Positions 26,259-35,027 of a stretch of 64,000 nt of DNA are shown one piece after another. The translations under genes were made by a program, and so were the position numbers. Source of the DNA: DATKSG01 sp035531775 (GTDB taxonomy: Bacteria; Actinomycetota; Acidimicrobiia; Acidimicrobiales; UBA8190); NCBI GenBank assembly GCA_035531775.1, contig DATKSG010000084.1, positions 1 through 64,000 on the forward strand, written 5' to 3'. The notes under the pieces were generated by a model, which saw only the letters and a program-made list of their open reading frames with translations, was not told where the DNA came from and did not search any database. How positions within the stretch are numbered: the first letter of the stretch is position 1; the number at the start of each line of letters is the position of its first letter.

Positions 26259-27914
26259 TCAGGCCAGGGCGGCGGCGGCGCGCGCCGCCAGAGCCACCAG
26301 AGTCAACGTCGGGCCGTAGCCGGCCGAGGTGACGAAGACCGACGAGTCGGCCACCACCACGTTGGGAATGTCGTGTAGCCGGCCCACTTCGTCCACCACC
26401 GAGGTGGCAGGGTCGGTGCCCATGCGGGTGGTGCCCATTACGTGGCGGCTGGCCGGCGCCGTGGACAAACCTCCGTTGCTCGCCGCCGCCTCGGCCGCCG
26501 TCGACGGGGAAGTGACGACGGCGGTGAACGTGGCTCCCATGGCCCCGAGCACCGCCACCAAACGCGCCCGATGATGGGCCGAGGCGGCCAGCTCGTGGCG
26601 ATGCGGACGGTAGGTGAGGCGCGCCACCGGGAACCCCCGTGCGTCGCGCACCGTCGGGTCGAGGTCCACGGTGTTGGTGGGCTGGGCCAGGTCCTCTCCC
26701 TGCATGATCAAGGCCCACAGGTGGTCGCGCATGGGCGAGGACCGCATGAGCTGCTTGTGGCGGCGCCCCCAGGGATAGAGCTTGGCCTCCATGACCGGAA
26801 GGCTCGGGCCGCCGTGCTCCACCATGCCCCCGCGCAGCCACGGCAGGCCGGCCTGCCGGGCCGCCTGGCGTGCCTCGCCGTCCACCACCACGGCGTCGTC
26901 ATGCACATGGGTCACAGCTCGCCCGCGCTCGGTGTGCAATCGCTCGGGCATCACCCCGAGGGTGATGGTCTGGAAGTGGACCATGAGGTGCCGCCCTATG
27001 AGCGGGTGGTCGAACCCCGACAGCAGCAGCAGGCGCGGTGTCTCCACGGCGCCGGCAGCCACCACCACGGCTCGGGCCCCGATGGTGAGCCGGGCCCCGT
27101 CGCGCTGGACGACCTCGACGCCGGTGGCTCGGCGCCCGTCGGTGCGGATCCGGGCGGCGAAGGTCTCGGGCCACAGCTCGGCCCGCCCCGAGCGAAGGGC
27201 CCGCTGCAGCATGGCCACCGGATCACCCTTGGCGTGGACCGGGCAGCCGAAAAAGGAACAGAAGCCGCAGTTGTTGCACGCCGGCCGGCCGTCGTAGGGG
27301 ACGGAGTTGGCTGCCGTGGGGGCCGGGTACGGGTGGAGGCCGAGGGCCTCGGCGGCTCGGGCCGAGCGCGTGGCCCCGTACATCGGGGCCCCGGGCGCCA
27401 TCGGATAGGGACCAGAGCGCCAGGCGGCGTGCGGGTTGGCGCCGGCGTCGCCGGCCACCCCGATGGAGCGCTCGGCGGCGCTGTAGTAGGGCTCGAGGTC
27501 GTCGTAGGAGACCGGCCAGTCGGCCACGTCCGCTCCCTCCACCGGTCCGTAGGTGCTGAGCAGGGCGAAGTCCTCCTGGCGGAAACGCGGCACCTTCCCA
27601 TCGGCGTGCACCCCTCCGCCGCCGACGGTGGAGGGGATGGAATTCACCTCTCCCACCAATGAGTGCTCACCGTCCTCGGGCCCGACACGGAAGGTGCGCG
27701 GCTCGGTGACGGGGTCGGGACCCAGGAAGTGGCGGTGCACGAACTTGAGCTCGTCGTTGGAGAAGTCCCCGAGCAGCCGATCCGGATCGGTGATGTCGAT
27801 CAGGTGGTTGCGACCCTTCTCGATGATCACCACGCTGCGACCGGCGGCGGTGAGGACATCGGCGGCCGTCGCCCCGCCGGGGCCAGAGCCGATGACCACC
27901 ACATCGGCCGTCAT
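26259..27914 (-). CDS. GMC-family flavin oxidoreductase
   Basis: 551 residues. VVVIGSGPGGATAADVLTAA is the FAD dinucleotide motif, CNNCGFCSFFGCPVHAKGDP a cysteine-rich loop found in sugar and gluconate dehydrogenases of this superfamily, and SRHVMGTTRMGTDPATSVVD the C-terminal active-site block. It oxidises an alcohol, probably a sugar or a cyclic alcohol. ATG 27914 overlaps the preceding subunit gene's stop by four bases. Paired with a gluconate dehydrogenase subunit 3-like gene, it is probably the catalytic subunit of a two-part dehydrogenase. Confidence 0.88.
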   Translation of the reverse strand: MTADVVVIGSGPGGATAADVLTAAGRSVVIIEKGRNHLIDITDPDRLLGDFSNDELKFVHRHFLGPDPVTEPRTFRVGPEDGEHSLVGEVNSIPSTVGGGGVHADGKVPRFRQEDFALLSTYGPVEGADVADWPVSYDDLEPYYSAAERSIGVAGDAGANPHAAWRSGPYPMAPGAPMYGATRSARAAEALGLHPYPAPTAANSVPYDGRPACNNCGFCSFFGCPVHAKGDPVAMLQRALRSGRAELWPETFAARIRTDGRRATGVEVVQRDGARLTIGARAVVVAAGAVETPRLLLLSGFDHPLIGRHLMVHFQTITLGVMPERLHTERGRAVTHVHDDAVVVDGEARQAARQAGLPWLRGGMVEHGGPSLPVMEAKLYPWGRRHKQLMRSSPMRDHLWALIMQGEDLAQPTNTVDLDPTVRDARGFPVARLTYRPHRHELAASAHHRARLVAVLGAMGATFTAVVTSPSTAAEAAASNGGLSTAPASRHVMGTTRMGTDPATSVVDEVGRLHDIPNVVVADSSVFVTSAGYGPTLTLVALAARAAAALA

Positions 27915-28471
27915 GGGCCGGCCACCTCGCCGTCGCTCCACCCTCGCGGTTGCACGTCACCGGAGAAGCCGATCGAGCGCCACCCGACCTCGAGGCGGTT
28001 GCCCCCGTACTCGGGCGCGCCGTACATGCCCTCGCAGCAGTGCCCGTAGAGCAAGGCGGCGAACTCCTCGTGGCGCCGCAGGCGGTCGTCTTGGACCTCT
28101 CCGTCCACGTCACAGAAGTCCTCGCCCAACCGGGCCAGCCCTAGGCGGTAGCGCTCCTGCCAGCCCACCACCGCGCCGTTGAACTCGCGCTCGGGGCGGC
28201 CGGCGGAACCCTCGATGCGGATGCGCCAGGCCAGCTCGTCGATGGGGGCGAGGCGGTGAAACGTCGAGAAGCCCGCCGTGCCCCCGTGACGCCCGGAGAA
28301 CGGGCCCCCGGCCCAGATGCGGGGCGGGTCGAACTCGAAGGCCCCGAGCAGGCCGTCGATGTACTCGGGCACGCCGGCGCCGGTGGCGCCGGGCGTCTCG
28401 TCGTCGGGAATCAGCCGGCTGCAGGCAGCCGACAAGGTGCGGAGCTCGGCGTCAGTGAGCCACACCGGCAT
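27911..28471 (-). CDS. Gluconate 2-dehydrogenase subunit 3-like protein
   Basis: 186 residues from ATG 28471. LTDAELRTLSAACSRLIPDD and GVPEYIDGLLGAFEFDPPRI are the family's opening blocks; the C-terminus (EEFAALLYGHCCEGMYGAPE, then YGGN) is also typical. It acts as the small subunit of the flavin dehydrogenase coded just downstream. No Tat signal is visible, unlike many homologues. Another in-frame ATG at 28498 would overlap the divergent gene's start codon, so the inner start is preferred. Either way hardly any promoter space remains between the divergent genes. Confidence 0.8.
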   Translation of the reverse strand: MPVWLTDAELRTLSAACSRLIPDDETPGATGAGVPEYIDGLLGAFEFDPPRIWAGGPFSGRHGGTAGFSTFHRLAPIDELAWRIRIEGSAGRPEREFNGAVVGWQERYRLGLARLGEDFCDVDGEVQDDRLRRHEEFAALLYGHCCEGMYGAPEYGGNRLEVGWRSIGFSGDVQPRGWSDGEVAGP

Positions 28472-28484
28472 CGGGCCAGAACCG

Positions 28485-28490
28485 TACACT
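28485..28490 (+). promoter_or_regulatory. Candidate -10 (TACACT) of a leaderless promoter
   Basis: TACACT ends six bases before ATG 28497. With the divergent ORF beginning at 28471, this tight spacing makes a leaderless transcript the simplest arrangement. Confidence 0.5.
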
Positions 28491-28496
28491 GCGTCC

Positions 28497-29525
28497 ATGC
28501 GACGGCGTCGCCTGTGCACACGCCTCGCCACCCCCGTCGCTGTGGCCGGCCTGGCTTTCGCCTCCGCCTGCGGGTCGCCCCCTCCTGCGGGTGGGGCCGG
28601 GCACCACCCGCAGGCCACCACCTCGAGCAGCCCGGCCGGCGCTACAGCGCCATCGCCCCCGCCGGTCCCCACGCCAGGCCTCGAAGGGGTGCCGGCCTTC
28701 ACCCATGTCTTCGTGGTGGTCATGGAGAACTTGGGCGCCGGCGCCGCCTCGGGCGTGACGGGCCTGGTGGCGCTGGCTAACCGCTACCAGTCCACGACCG
28801 ACTGGTACGCGTTGGCGCATCCCAGCCTGCCCAACTACCTGGGCCTGGTGTCGGGGTCCACGTGGGGGGTCACCAGTGACTGCACGCAGTGCACCCAGCG
28901 CGGGCCTGACCTCGCCTCGCAGCTGTCGGGTGCGGACATCAGCTGGGGGGCCTACCTCGAGGGCGTGCCGGGCCCGTGCTTCCTCGGGCCCCAGTCGGCC
29001 GACGCCACGTACGCCGAGAAGCACGATCCGTTCGCCTACTTCGACGACGTCCGCAGCGACGCCTCACTGTGCGCGCACCTGCAGCCGTTGTCGTCGCTCA
29101 CGCCGTTGCTCGACGGACCGGCGACTGCGGTGCCGAGGTTCGTGTGGGTCACCCCCGACCTGTGCCACGACGGCCACGACTGCTCCGCGCCCAGCGCGGC
29201 CACCTGGCTGACCGGCTTCGTAGCCCAGGTCACGGCCAGCGCGGCATGGAAGGGCGGCGTGCTGGTGGTCACGTGGGACGAGGGCGACGACGACAGCGCC
29301 ATGAGCCCGGCCAGCGGGGCCGTGTCGAGCAGCGGTGGCGGCGGACGGGTGCTCACGCTCGTCATCGGGCCCGGCCTGCCGGCCGGGCGGGTGCTGCCCG
29401 GGCCCTATGACCACTACTCCCTGCTGCGCACGGTGGAGGACGCCTTCGGCTTGGCCCATCTGGGAGCGGCGGGCGACGCCGGAGTGGCTCCGCTGACCGC
29501 CTTCTTCAGCACCGGGGCATCGTGA
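28497..29525 (+). CDS. Phosphoesterase-family lipoprotein (acid phosphatase/phospholipase C-like)
   Basis: 342 residues. A signal peptide ends in LAFASAC, a lipobox with Cys at about residue 24, followed by a Pro/Ser/Thr linker. THVFVVVMENLGAGAA contains the metal-binding Glu-Asn of the PF04185-type phosphoesterases. ALAHPSLPNYLGLVSGSTWG, VVTWDEGDDDSA and PGPYDHYSLLRTVEDAFGL are later family blocks. It is likely a surface-anchored phosphatase or phospholipase releasing phosphate or head groups. Its stop overlaps the following DUF503 remnant's GTG. Confidence 0.87.
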   Translation: MRRRRLCTRLATPVAVAGLAFASACGSPPPAGGAGHHPQATTSSSPAGATAPSPPPVPTPGLEGVPAFTHVFVVVMENLGAGAASGVTGLVALANRYQSTTDWYALAHPSLPNYLGLVSGSTWGVTSDCTQCTQRGPDLASQLSGADISWGAYLEGVPGPCFLGPQSADATYAEKHDPFAYFDDVRSDASLCAHLQPLSSLTPLLDGPATAVPRFVWVTPDLCHDGHDCSAPSAATWLTGFVAQVTASAAWKGGVLVVTWDEGDDDSAMSPASGAVSSSGGGGRVLTLVIGPGLPAGRVLPGPYDHYSLLRTVEDAFGLAHLGAAGDAGVAPLTAFFSTGAS

Positions 29526-29602
29526 CCATGCACGTGGCGGCCTTGGCGGTCGAGCTGCACCTGCCGACCAGCCACTCGCTCAAGGACAAGCGCGCCGTGG
29601 GA
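29522..29602 (+). pseudogene. DUF503-family N-terminal remnant
   Basis: From GTG 29522 (GTGA overlap with the phosphoesterase stop) the frame reads MHVAALAVELHLPTSHSLKD and KRAV, the first 25 or so residues of DUF503 (YlxP-like) proteins, which are normally about 95 residues long. After about 29600 the reading becomes unrelated and runs on antiparallel to no family, out of frame with SulP. The rest of the domain is absent, so a deletion that brought SulP close is likely. Confidence 0.6.
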
Positions 29603-29642
29603 TGCTACGGACCTTCGACCACCGTCCCGAGGGGAGGCGCAG

Positions 29643-31334
29643 GTGAGCGAGGGCCAGCAACGAGCCAAGCCCCGTCCGGTGCTGACGTCGCTGGCCGGTT
29701 ACCAGCGGTCGTGGCTGGGCCCCGATGTGCTCGCCGCCCTCACCCTCCTCGTCATCGCCGTACCCGAGCAGCTGGCCACCTCCCGCCTGGCCGGCATGCC
29801 GCCCATCACCGGCTTGTTCGCCTTCGTGGCCGGCACCGCCCTCTTCGCCCTGCTCGGCTCGAACCCCCAGCTCTCCGTGGGGGCCGACTCCACCATCGCC
29901 CCGCTGTTCGCCGTGGCCCTGTCGCACCTGGCTCCGACAGGCTCGAGCAACTACGTGGCCCTGGCCGGCATCCTGGCCGTGGTGGTGGGCGTGGTGGTGG
30001 CCGCCGTCGGGCTGTTGCGCCTGGGCTGGATCGCCGAGTTCCTGTCCGTGCCGATCATCTCGGGATTCATGGCCGGCGTGGCCGTGATCATCGTCGTCCA
30101 CCAGCTCCCCGACGTCCTGGGGCTGACGTCGGTGAGCGGGACGACGGCGCACCGGGTGCAGGCGGTGCTGGCCCATGTCGGGCGGGCCAACGGTTGGTGC
30201 GTCGCCATCTCGGCGGGGGTGCTGGTCGCGGTGGTGCTGGCCGAACGGGTGGACCGGAGGCTGCCCGGAGCCCTGGTCGGCCTGGTGGGCTCGACGCTGG
30301 CGGTCGGGCTCGGCCATCTCCAGCGCCACGGTGTTGTGGTGCTCGGGGCGGTGGCCCACGGATGGCCGCGCCTGGGGGTGCACGGGCTGTCGGCCCACAG
30401 CGTGGTCCAGGTCCTACCGGTGGCAGGCGTGGTGGCGCTGGTAGTGATCAGCCAGTCGGCTGCCACCTCGAGGGCGTTCGCCGAGGAGGGTGAGGGGCGG
30501 CCCGACATCGGGCGCGACTTCGTCGGGGTCGGCATGGGCAGCGTGGCCTCGGGCCTGGTCGGCTCGTTCCCGGTAGACGCCAGCCCGGCCCGCACGGCGG
30601 CGGTCGAGAGCGCCGGAGGGCGCACCCAGCTCTCGGGCCTGTTGGCCGCCGCCGCCGTTTTGGTCCTGGTGCCGGCAGCCGGTGTGCTCCATGACGTGCC
30701 GGTGGCCACCCTGGGTGCCGTGCTCATCTTCGTGGCCAGCCGCATCGTCCACTGGCGACAGCTGGCGGCCATCATGCGCTTCGACCTGGTCGAGTTCGCC
30801 TTGGCTGTCGTGACCTTGCTAACCGTGGCCCTCGTCGGCGTGGAACAGGGCATCGCCGTGGCCGTAGGACTAGCCATTTTGGACCGGACCCGGTTGAGCG
30901 CCCGGCCCAGTGCCCATGTGCTCGGTCGCCTGCCTGGCACCACCAGCTGGGGCCCGGTGTCGGCCGGCGGGCCCCAGGCCGAAGTGCCCGGCACGGTGGT
31001 ACTGCTGTTCGCCGCCCCCCTCTACTACGCCAATGCCGAGCACTTCCGGGCTCAGGTGGCGACGGCAGTGCACCGCGCCGGTGTTGCACCCGGCGCGCTG
31101 GTGCTCGACGTGATCGGCATGCACGACATCGACTTCACCGGCACCCAAGTTCTCAGCCAAATCCTCGACGACATGGACAAGGCCCACATCACCGTGGTCA
31201 TGTCGCGCGCCGGCGGGCACCTGCGCCAGAACCTGGAGCACGCCGGCCTGCTCGCCCGCATCGGGGCCGGGCACTTCTACCCGAGCGTGGACGAAGCAGT
31301 CAGGGCCGTGTCGTCGGACCCGTCGGGGACATGA
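29643..31334 (+). CDS. SulP-family anion transporter with STAS domain
   Basis: 563 residues. About 10-12 membrane segments begin at VLAALTLLVIAVPEQLATSR. GSNPQLSVGADSTIAPLFAV and VDASPARTAAVESAGGRTQL are conserved SulP blocks. A C-terminal cytosolic STAS domain (about residues 440-560, VLDVIGMHDIDFTGTQVLSQ) may bind nucleotides or partners. Transports sulfate, bicarbonate or another anion; no assimilation or carbonic anhydrase gene is nearby to decide. GTG 29643 follows AGGGGAGG. Its last 35 bases overlap the 3' end of the converging GH31 gene. Confidence 0.9.
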   Translation: MSEGQQRAKPRPVLTSLAGYQRSWLGPDVLAALTLLVIAVPEQLATSRLAGMPPITGLFAFVAGTALFALLGSNPQLSVGADSTIAPLFAVALSHLAPTGSSNYVALAGILAVVVGVVVAAVGLLRLGWIAEFLSVPIISGFMAGVAVIIVVHQLPDVLGLTSVSGTTAHRVQAVLAHVGRANGWCVAISAGVLVAVVLAERVDRRLPGALVGLVGSTLAVGLGHLQRHGVVVLGAVAHGWPRLGVHGLSAHSVVQVLPVAGVVALVVISQSAATSRAFAEEGEGRPDIGRDFVGVGMGSVASGLVGSFPVDASPARTAAVESAGGRTQLSGLLAAAAVLVLVPAAGVLHDVPVATLGAVLIFVASRIVHWRQLAAIMRFDLVEFALAVVTLLTVALVGVEQGIAVAVGLAILDRTRLSARPSAHVLGRLPGTTSWGPVSAGGPQAEVPGTVVLLFAAPLYYANAEHFRAQVATAVHRAGVAPGALVLDVIGMHDIDFTGTQVLSQILDDMDKAHITVVMSRAGGHLRQNLEHAGLLARIGAGHFYPSVDEAVRAVSSDPSGT

Positions 31335-33909
31335 CCATCCGCATCTCGTCGAAGGGCGCGCACAGCACCGCTCCCGCTTCCACCGGGACCTGACGCCCGT
31401 CGGCCTCGGCCCGCAGCGCAGCGGCCCCATGCACCACCACCCGCACCCGCTGCGGAGGTGGATACGCACCGTGTCGATGCCACCGGAGCACGGCGCTGTA
31501 GATGGCGCCTGAACGGGCCTCGACGTCGGCCTCGAACTCGAAGCGATCGTGGCGCACGGGCCCGTCCCCGTCCCCGGCGTCGTCCACGACCGTGCCGGTG
31601 GCCGAGCCGTCGGCACCGACAATGCAGTGCAGCCCGAGTAGGCGCGGGGCGTGGTCGAGGGCTACCGGGCCCTCGGACGCAGTGCCGTGGCCGAGGCCGG
31701 CGTGGTCGCCGTGCACGGCGCACGGGCCGCCGTATTCGGCCCACCCGTCGTCGAGGGGCAGCACGACACCGCTGCGGACCATGACCGGGATGCGGCCCAT
31801 GGGGGCAGATAGCTCGGCCACCGACCCGTAGGCGCGCTCGATGGCGTCGTCGGCCGCCCACAAGCTGCGCCAGCGGCCCGGCGGCATCGTCACCGATCGG
31901 GCCAGGCTCCCCGGGGCGGTGACCGGGGCCACCACCAGGGCGGGGCCGAGGAGGAACGTGTCGTCCTCGCCGGCGGCCAGGTCGCCTGCCTCGCCGGAGG
32001 GCGCCTCGCCGGAGGGCCACCACACCGGGCGCACCAGCGGGGCGCCGTCGACGGTGGCCTGGTGGGCCAGGGTGTACAGATAAGGAAGGAGCCGGTACCG
32101 CATGCGGATCCAGGCCGCCACCACGGCTCGGGTGGGAGGGCGGAATCGCCACGGCTCGCGCGGCGGTGCCCCCACCACGCTGTGGGTACGGCAGAAGGGC
32201 AGGAAGACCGCCATCTGCAGCCACCGTAGGTAGAGCTCGTCGTTGGGCACGCCGCTGAACCCACCGATGTCGGGGCCCGAGTACGCCACCCCCGACAGCC
32301 CGAGGCCGATCACGGTGGCCACCTGCTGGCGCAGCCCGTCCCAGCTGGTCTCCACGTCACCGGTCCAGTTCCAGGCCCAGCGCTGCACACCGGCCCACCC
32401 TGATCTCGACACCACCCATGGGCGCCACTCGGGACGGGCCCGGGCCAGGCCTTCGTGTCCGGCGCGGTTCATCAGCAAGCCGTAGAGGTTGTGGGCCTCA
32501 CCGTGATCGCCCCCGCGTCCGTCAAGGTCGTGACGCGTGGCCAGCGGAAGCGTGGGGTCGCCGGCCAAGGCGATCGACGTCGGCTCGTTCATGTCGTGCC
32601 AGATGCCGGCGACGCCGGCGTCGGTCAGGGTGCGGTACTGGTCGCTCCACCACGAGCGGGTGGCCGGATCGGTGAAGTCGGGGAAAGCGGCGCGCCCGGG
32701 CCACACCACTCCCACTTCGGTGGCGCCGTCGGGGCCCCGGCAGAAGCGGCCGTCGGCCTCGCCTTGTCGGTACAGAGCGAAGCGGTCGTCGACCTTCACG
32801 GCCGGGTCGATGATGGTCACGAGCCTCACGCCGCCCCGCCCGGCGCGCCGGCTCAGGCCGGCCAGGTCGGGGAAACGACGCCGGTTGACGGTGAAGACCC
32901 GGTAGCCGTCCATGTAGTCGATGTCCAAGTGCACGGCGCTGAGCGGCACCCCCATCGAGGCGAAGCCGTCGAGCACCTCGGTCACGTCGCCTTCGTTCTT
33001 GTAGCCCCAGCGGCTCTGGTGGTATCCCAGCGCCCAGCGCGGCGGCAGGGCCGGGCGCCCTGTCAGAGCGGTGTAGCGCTCCAACAACCGGGCGGTGTCG
33101 CCCACCATCAGGTAGTGGCGAAGCATGCCGCCGGCAAAGGACACCGAGGCCTGCCCGGGCCGGGCCGAGGGCGGGAAGCCGAACACGGCGTAGGCCGGAT
33201 TCTCGAAGAACGACAGCACGTCGCCGTCGCTATGACGACCGATGACCACGGGGATGCCCAGATACAGCGGCTGGCGGCCCGGGCCCCAGGCACCGCCGGG
33301 GTCGCTGTTCCACAGGCGGTACCTCCCGCCGCTCAGGTCGACGGACCCGGCCTGCTCACCGAGGCCCGAGAACCGCTCGCCGCCTCGGGTGTCGAAGCGC
33401 TGCTCCCAGGTGGCGCCGCGGCGCAAGGGCGGCTCGAGATGGCGCAGGACCGTCCCGTCGGCCCGGCTCACCGTGAGCGCCCCGGCCCCCGACACCGCCA
33501 CCTCAAGCGCGCTGCTCGACAGGGCGCAGCCGCCGTCGGCCAAGCGGCGCAGGTTCACCGGCGGCGGCGGCGGGGACAGGCCTCCCGACAAGGCGTAGGG
33601 GACGGGCTCGGTGGCCGGACCCCATGACAGGCGCACGACGTCTTGGTCGAGGAACTCGACGTCGAGAACGGCGGACTCGAAGACCAGGTGAGCCCCACCG
33701 GGCTCATCGTGCACCTCGGCCAAGGCCCCCGGCGGCGACGCCGGGCCTCCGGGGTGACGGGCGGCCGTCTCGGCGGCGGCAGCCCGGCGGCGACGCATGG
33801 TGTTGGACACCACGTGCCCGATGGTGCGGGGCCCGAGGTCCAACACGGTGTGCACCAGTAGGCGTCCTTTGGCCCAACCGCGTCGGAGCGCCGGCGCGAG
33901 ATCGGTCAC
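31300..33909 (-). CDS. GH31-family alpha-glucosidase
   Basis: About 869 residues. The nucleophile Asp is in GIWHDMNEPTS (coded near 32585-32605) and the acid/base Asp in YSGPDIGGFSG (near 32260-32287). HLDIDYMDGYRVFTVNRRRF and ALGYHQSRWGYKNEGDV are GH31 substrate-site blocks. It hydrolyses alpha-linked glucosides or xylosides; no signal sequence, so probably intracellular. GTG 33909 is preferred; the frame is open to a TTG at 33978, but that runs through the operator at 33963-33980. The unusual end (TSPTGP-like tail) overlaps SulP. Confidence 0.9.
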   Translation of the reverse strand: MTDLAPALRRGWAKGRLLVHTVLDLGPRTIGHVVSNTMRRRRAAAAETAARHPGGPASPPGALAEVHDEPGGAHLVFESAVLDVEFLDQDVVRLSWGPATEPVPYALSGGLSPPPPPVNLRRLADGGCALSSSALEVAVSGAGALTVSRADGTVLRHLEPPLRRGATWEQRFDTRGGERFSGLGEQAGSVDLSGGRYRLWNSDPGGAWGPGRQPLYLGIPVVIGRHSDGDVLSFFENPAYAVFGFPPSARPGQASVSFAGGMLRHYLMVGDTARLLERYTALTGRPALPPRWALGYHQSRWGYKNEGDVTEVLDGFASMGVPLSAVHLDIDYMDGYRVFTVNRRRFPDLAGLSRRAGRGGVRLVTIIDPAVKVDDRFALYRQGEADGRFCRGPDGATEVGVVWPGRAAFPDFTDPATRSWWSDQYRTLTDAGVAGIWHDMNEPTSIALAGDPTLPLATRHDLDGRGGDHGEAHNLYGLLMNRAGHEGLARARPEWRPWVVSRSGWAGVQRWAWNWTGDVETSWDGLRQQVATVIGLGLSGVAYSGPDIGGFSGVPNDELYLRWLQMAVFLPFCRTHSVVGAPPREPWRFRPPTRAVVAAWIRMRYRLLPYLYTLAHQATVDGAPLVRPVWWPSGEAPSGEAGDLAAGEDDTFLLGPALVVAPVTAPGSLARSVTMPPGRWRSLWAADDAIERAYGSVAELSAPMGRIPVMVRSGVVLPLDDGWAEYGGPCAVHGDHAGLGHGTASEGPVALDHAPRLLGLHCIVGADGSATGTVVDDAGDGDGPVRHDRFEFEADVEARSGAIYSAVLRWHRHGAYPPPQRVRVVVHGAAALRAEADGRQVPVEAGAVLCAPFDEMRMVMSPTGPTTRP

Positions 33910-33962
33910 GAGGGCGAACCTTAGGGTGCTGCCCGGCGGTGGCGCACCAACGGGCCGCTCCG

Positions 33963-33980
33963 TAGACTGACTCGTCAATC
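33963..33980 (+). promoter_or_regulatory. Operator overlapping a -10 element (TetR-type site 1)
   Basis: TAGACTGACTCGTCAATC. GACTGAC and GTCAATC form an inverted repeat (6 of 7 matches, 2-base spacer), and TAGACT is a good -10. It lies 16 bases before ATG 33997 and 54 before the divergent GH31 start. The same 18-base pattern occurs at 37642-37659 (other strand) and 40826-40843. Confidence 0.65.
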
Positions 33981-33996
33981 AATCGCAGGAGGACGG

Positions 33997-34971
33997 ATGC
34001 GGACGCGACTCACCGAGGTCCTGGGCATCGAGCACCCGGTCATGTTGGCCGGCATGGGCGGGGTCTCGTACCACGCGCTGGTGGCGGCGGTCTCCGAGGC
34101 CGGGGGCTTCGGGTGCCTGGGGGCGTCCACCATGAGCACCGAGCGCATGGTGGAGGAGATGGCCGAGGTCCGCGCCCGAACATCGAAGCCCTTCGGCGTC
34201 GACCTCCTCACGGCCATGCCCGGTGACATGGCCGGGCAGGTGCAGAAGATCATCGACGGTGGCGCCTCGGTCTTCGTGGCCGGCCTCGGGGTGCCTGTCG
34301 AAGTTGTGGAGCTGTGCCATCGCCACGGGCTGCTCGTTATCAACATGTGCGGCAAGGTCGACCATGCCCGGCGGGCCGTCGACGCCGGCTGCGACATCGT
34401 GGTGGCCCAGGGGACCGAGGCCGGGGGCCACACCGGCCAGGTGGCCACTATGCCGCTCGTCCCCCAGATCGTCGATGCCGTCGGCGACCGGGTCCCGGTG
34501 GTGGCCGCCGGTGGCATCTTCGACGGGCGCGGCCTGGCCGCCGCCTTGGCCCTCGGGGCCGACGGGGTCTGGATCGGCACGCGCTTCATCGCCACGCCAG
34601 AGGCCCGGTCGGTGGTGGGCTACAAGGATGCACTGGTGGGCGCAGCCGAAGACGGGACCACCATCAGCCGCGCCTACTCGGGCAAGACCATGCGCGTGGT
34701 GCGCAACGAGTACACCCGGTTCTTCGACGAGCACCCCCAGGAGCTGCAGGCCTTCCCGGGCCAGCTCGGACGGTCCATCGAGGACAAGGCGTTCCATTTG
34801 GGAGGCGACGACCAGACCACCGAGGTGGACCCCGGGCGCGAGTGCTACCCGGCCGGCCAGGGCGTGGGCGCCATCAGCGACCTGGTGCCGGCGGCCGACC
34901 TGGTGCTGCGCTTCGTGGCCGAAGCCGAAGACGCCCTGTCGCGCCTGCAGGCGGTGACGTCGGGCTCCTGA
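33997..34971 (+). CDS. Nitronate monooxygenase/FabK-like flavin oxidoreductase
   Basis: 324 residues. The TIM-barrel motifs are HPVMLAGMGGVSYHALVAAV, AQGTEAGGHTGQVATMPLVP with the catalytic His, and PVVAAGGIFDGRGLAAALAL, which contacts the FMN phosphate. The family includes nitronate monooxygenases and FabK enoyl reductases, and in lipid loci often NADH:quinone-type or enoyl-CoA-reducing enzymes. CAGGAGGA precedes ATG 33997, and the operator lies just upstream. The next gene starts 57 bases after its stop. Confidence 0.88.
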   Translation: MRTRLTEVLGIEHPVMLAGMGGVSYHALVAAVSEAGGFGCLGASTMSTERMVEEMAEVRARTSKPFGVDLLTAMPGDMAGQVQKIIDGGASVFVAGLGVPVEVVELCHRHGLLVINMCGKVDHARRAVDAGCDIVVAQGTEAGGHTGQVATMPLVPQIVDAVGDRVPVVAAGGIFDGRGLAAALALGADGVWIGTRFIATPEARSVVGYKDALVGAAEDGTTISRAYSGKTMRVVRNEYTRFFDEHPQELQAFPGQLGRSIEDKAFHLGGDDQTTEVDPGRECYPAGQGVGAISDLVPAADLVLRFVAEAEDALSRLQAVTSGS

Positions 34972-35027
34972 GCGAGGCCGGTCACGTTGCCCGCCGCAGC
35001 AGGCAGGTAGCGTTGACTTTCGCCATC

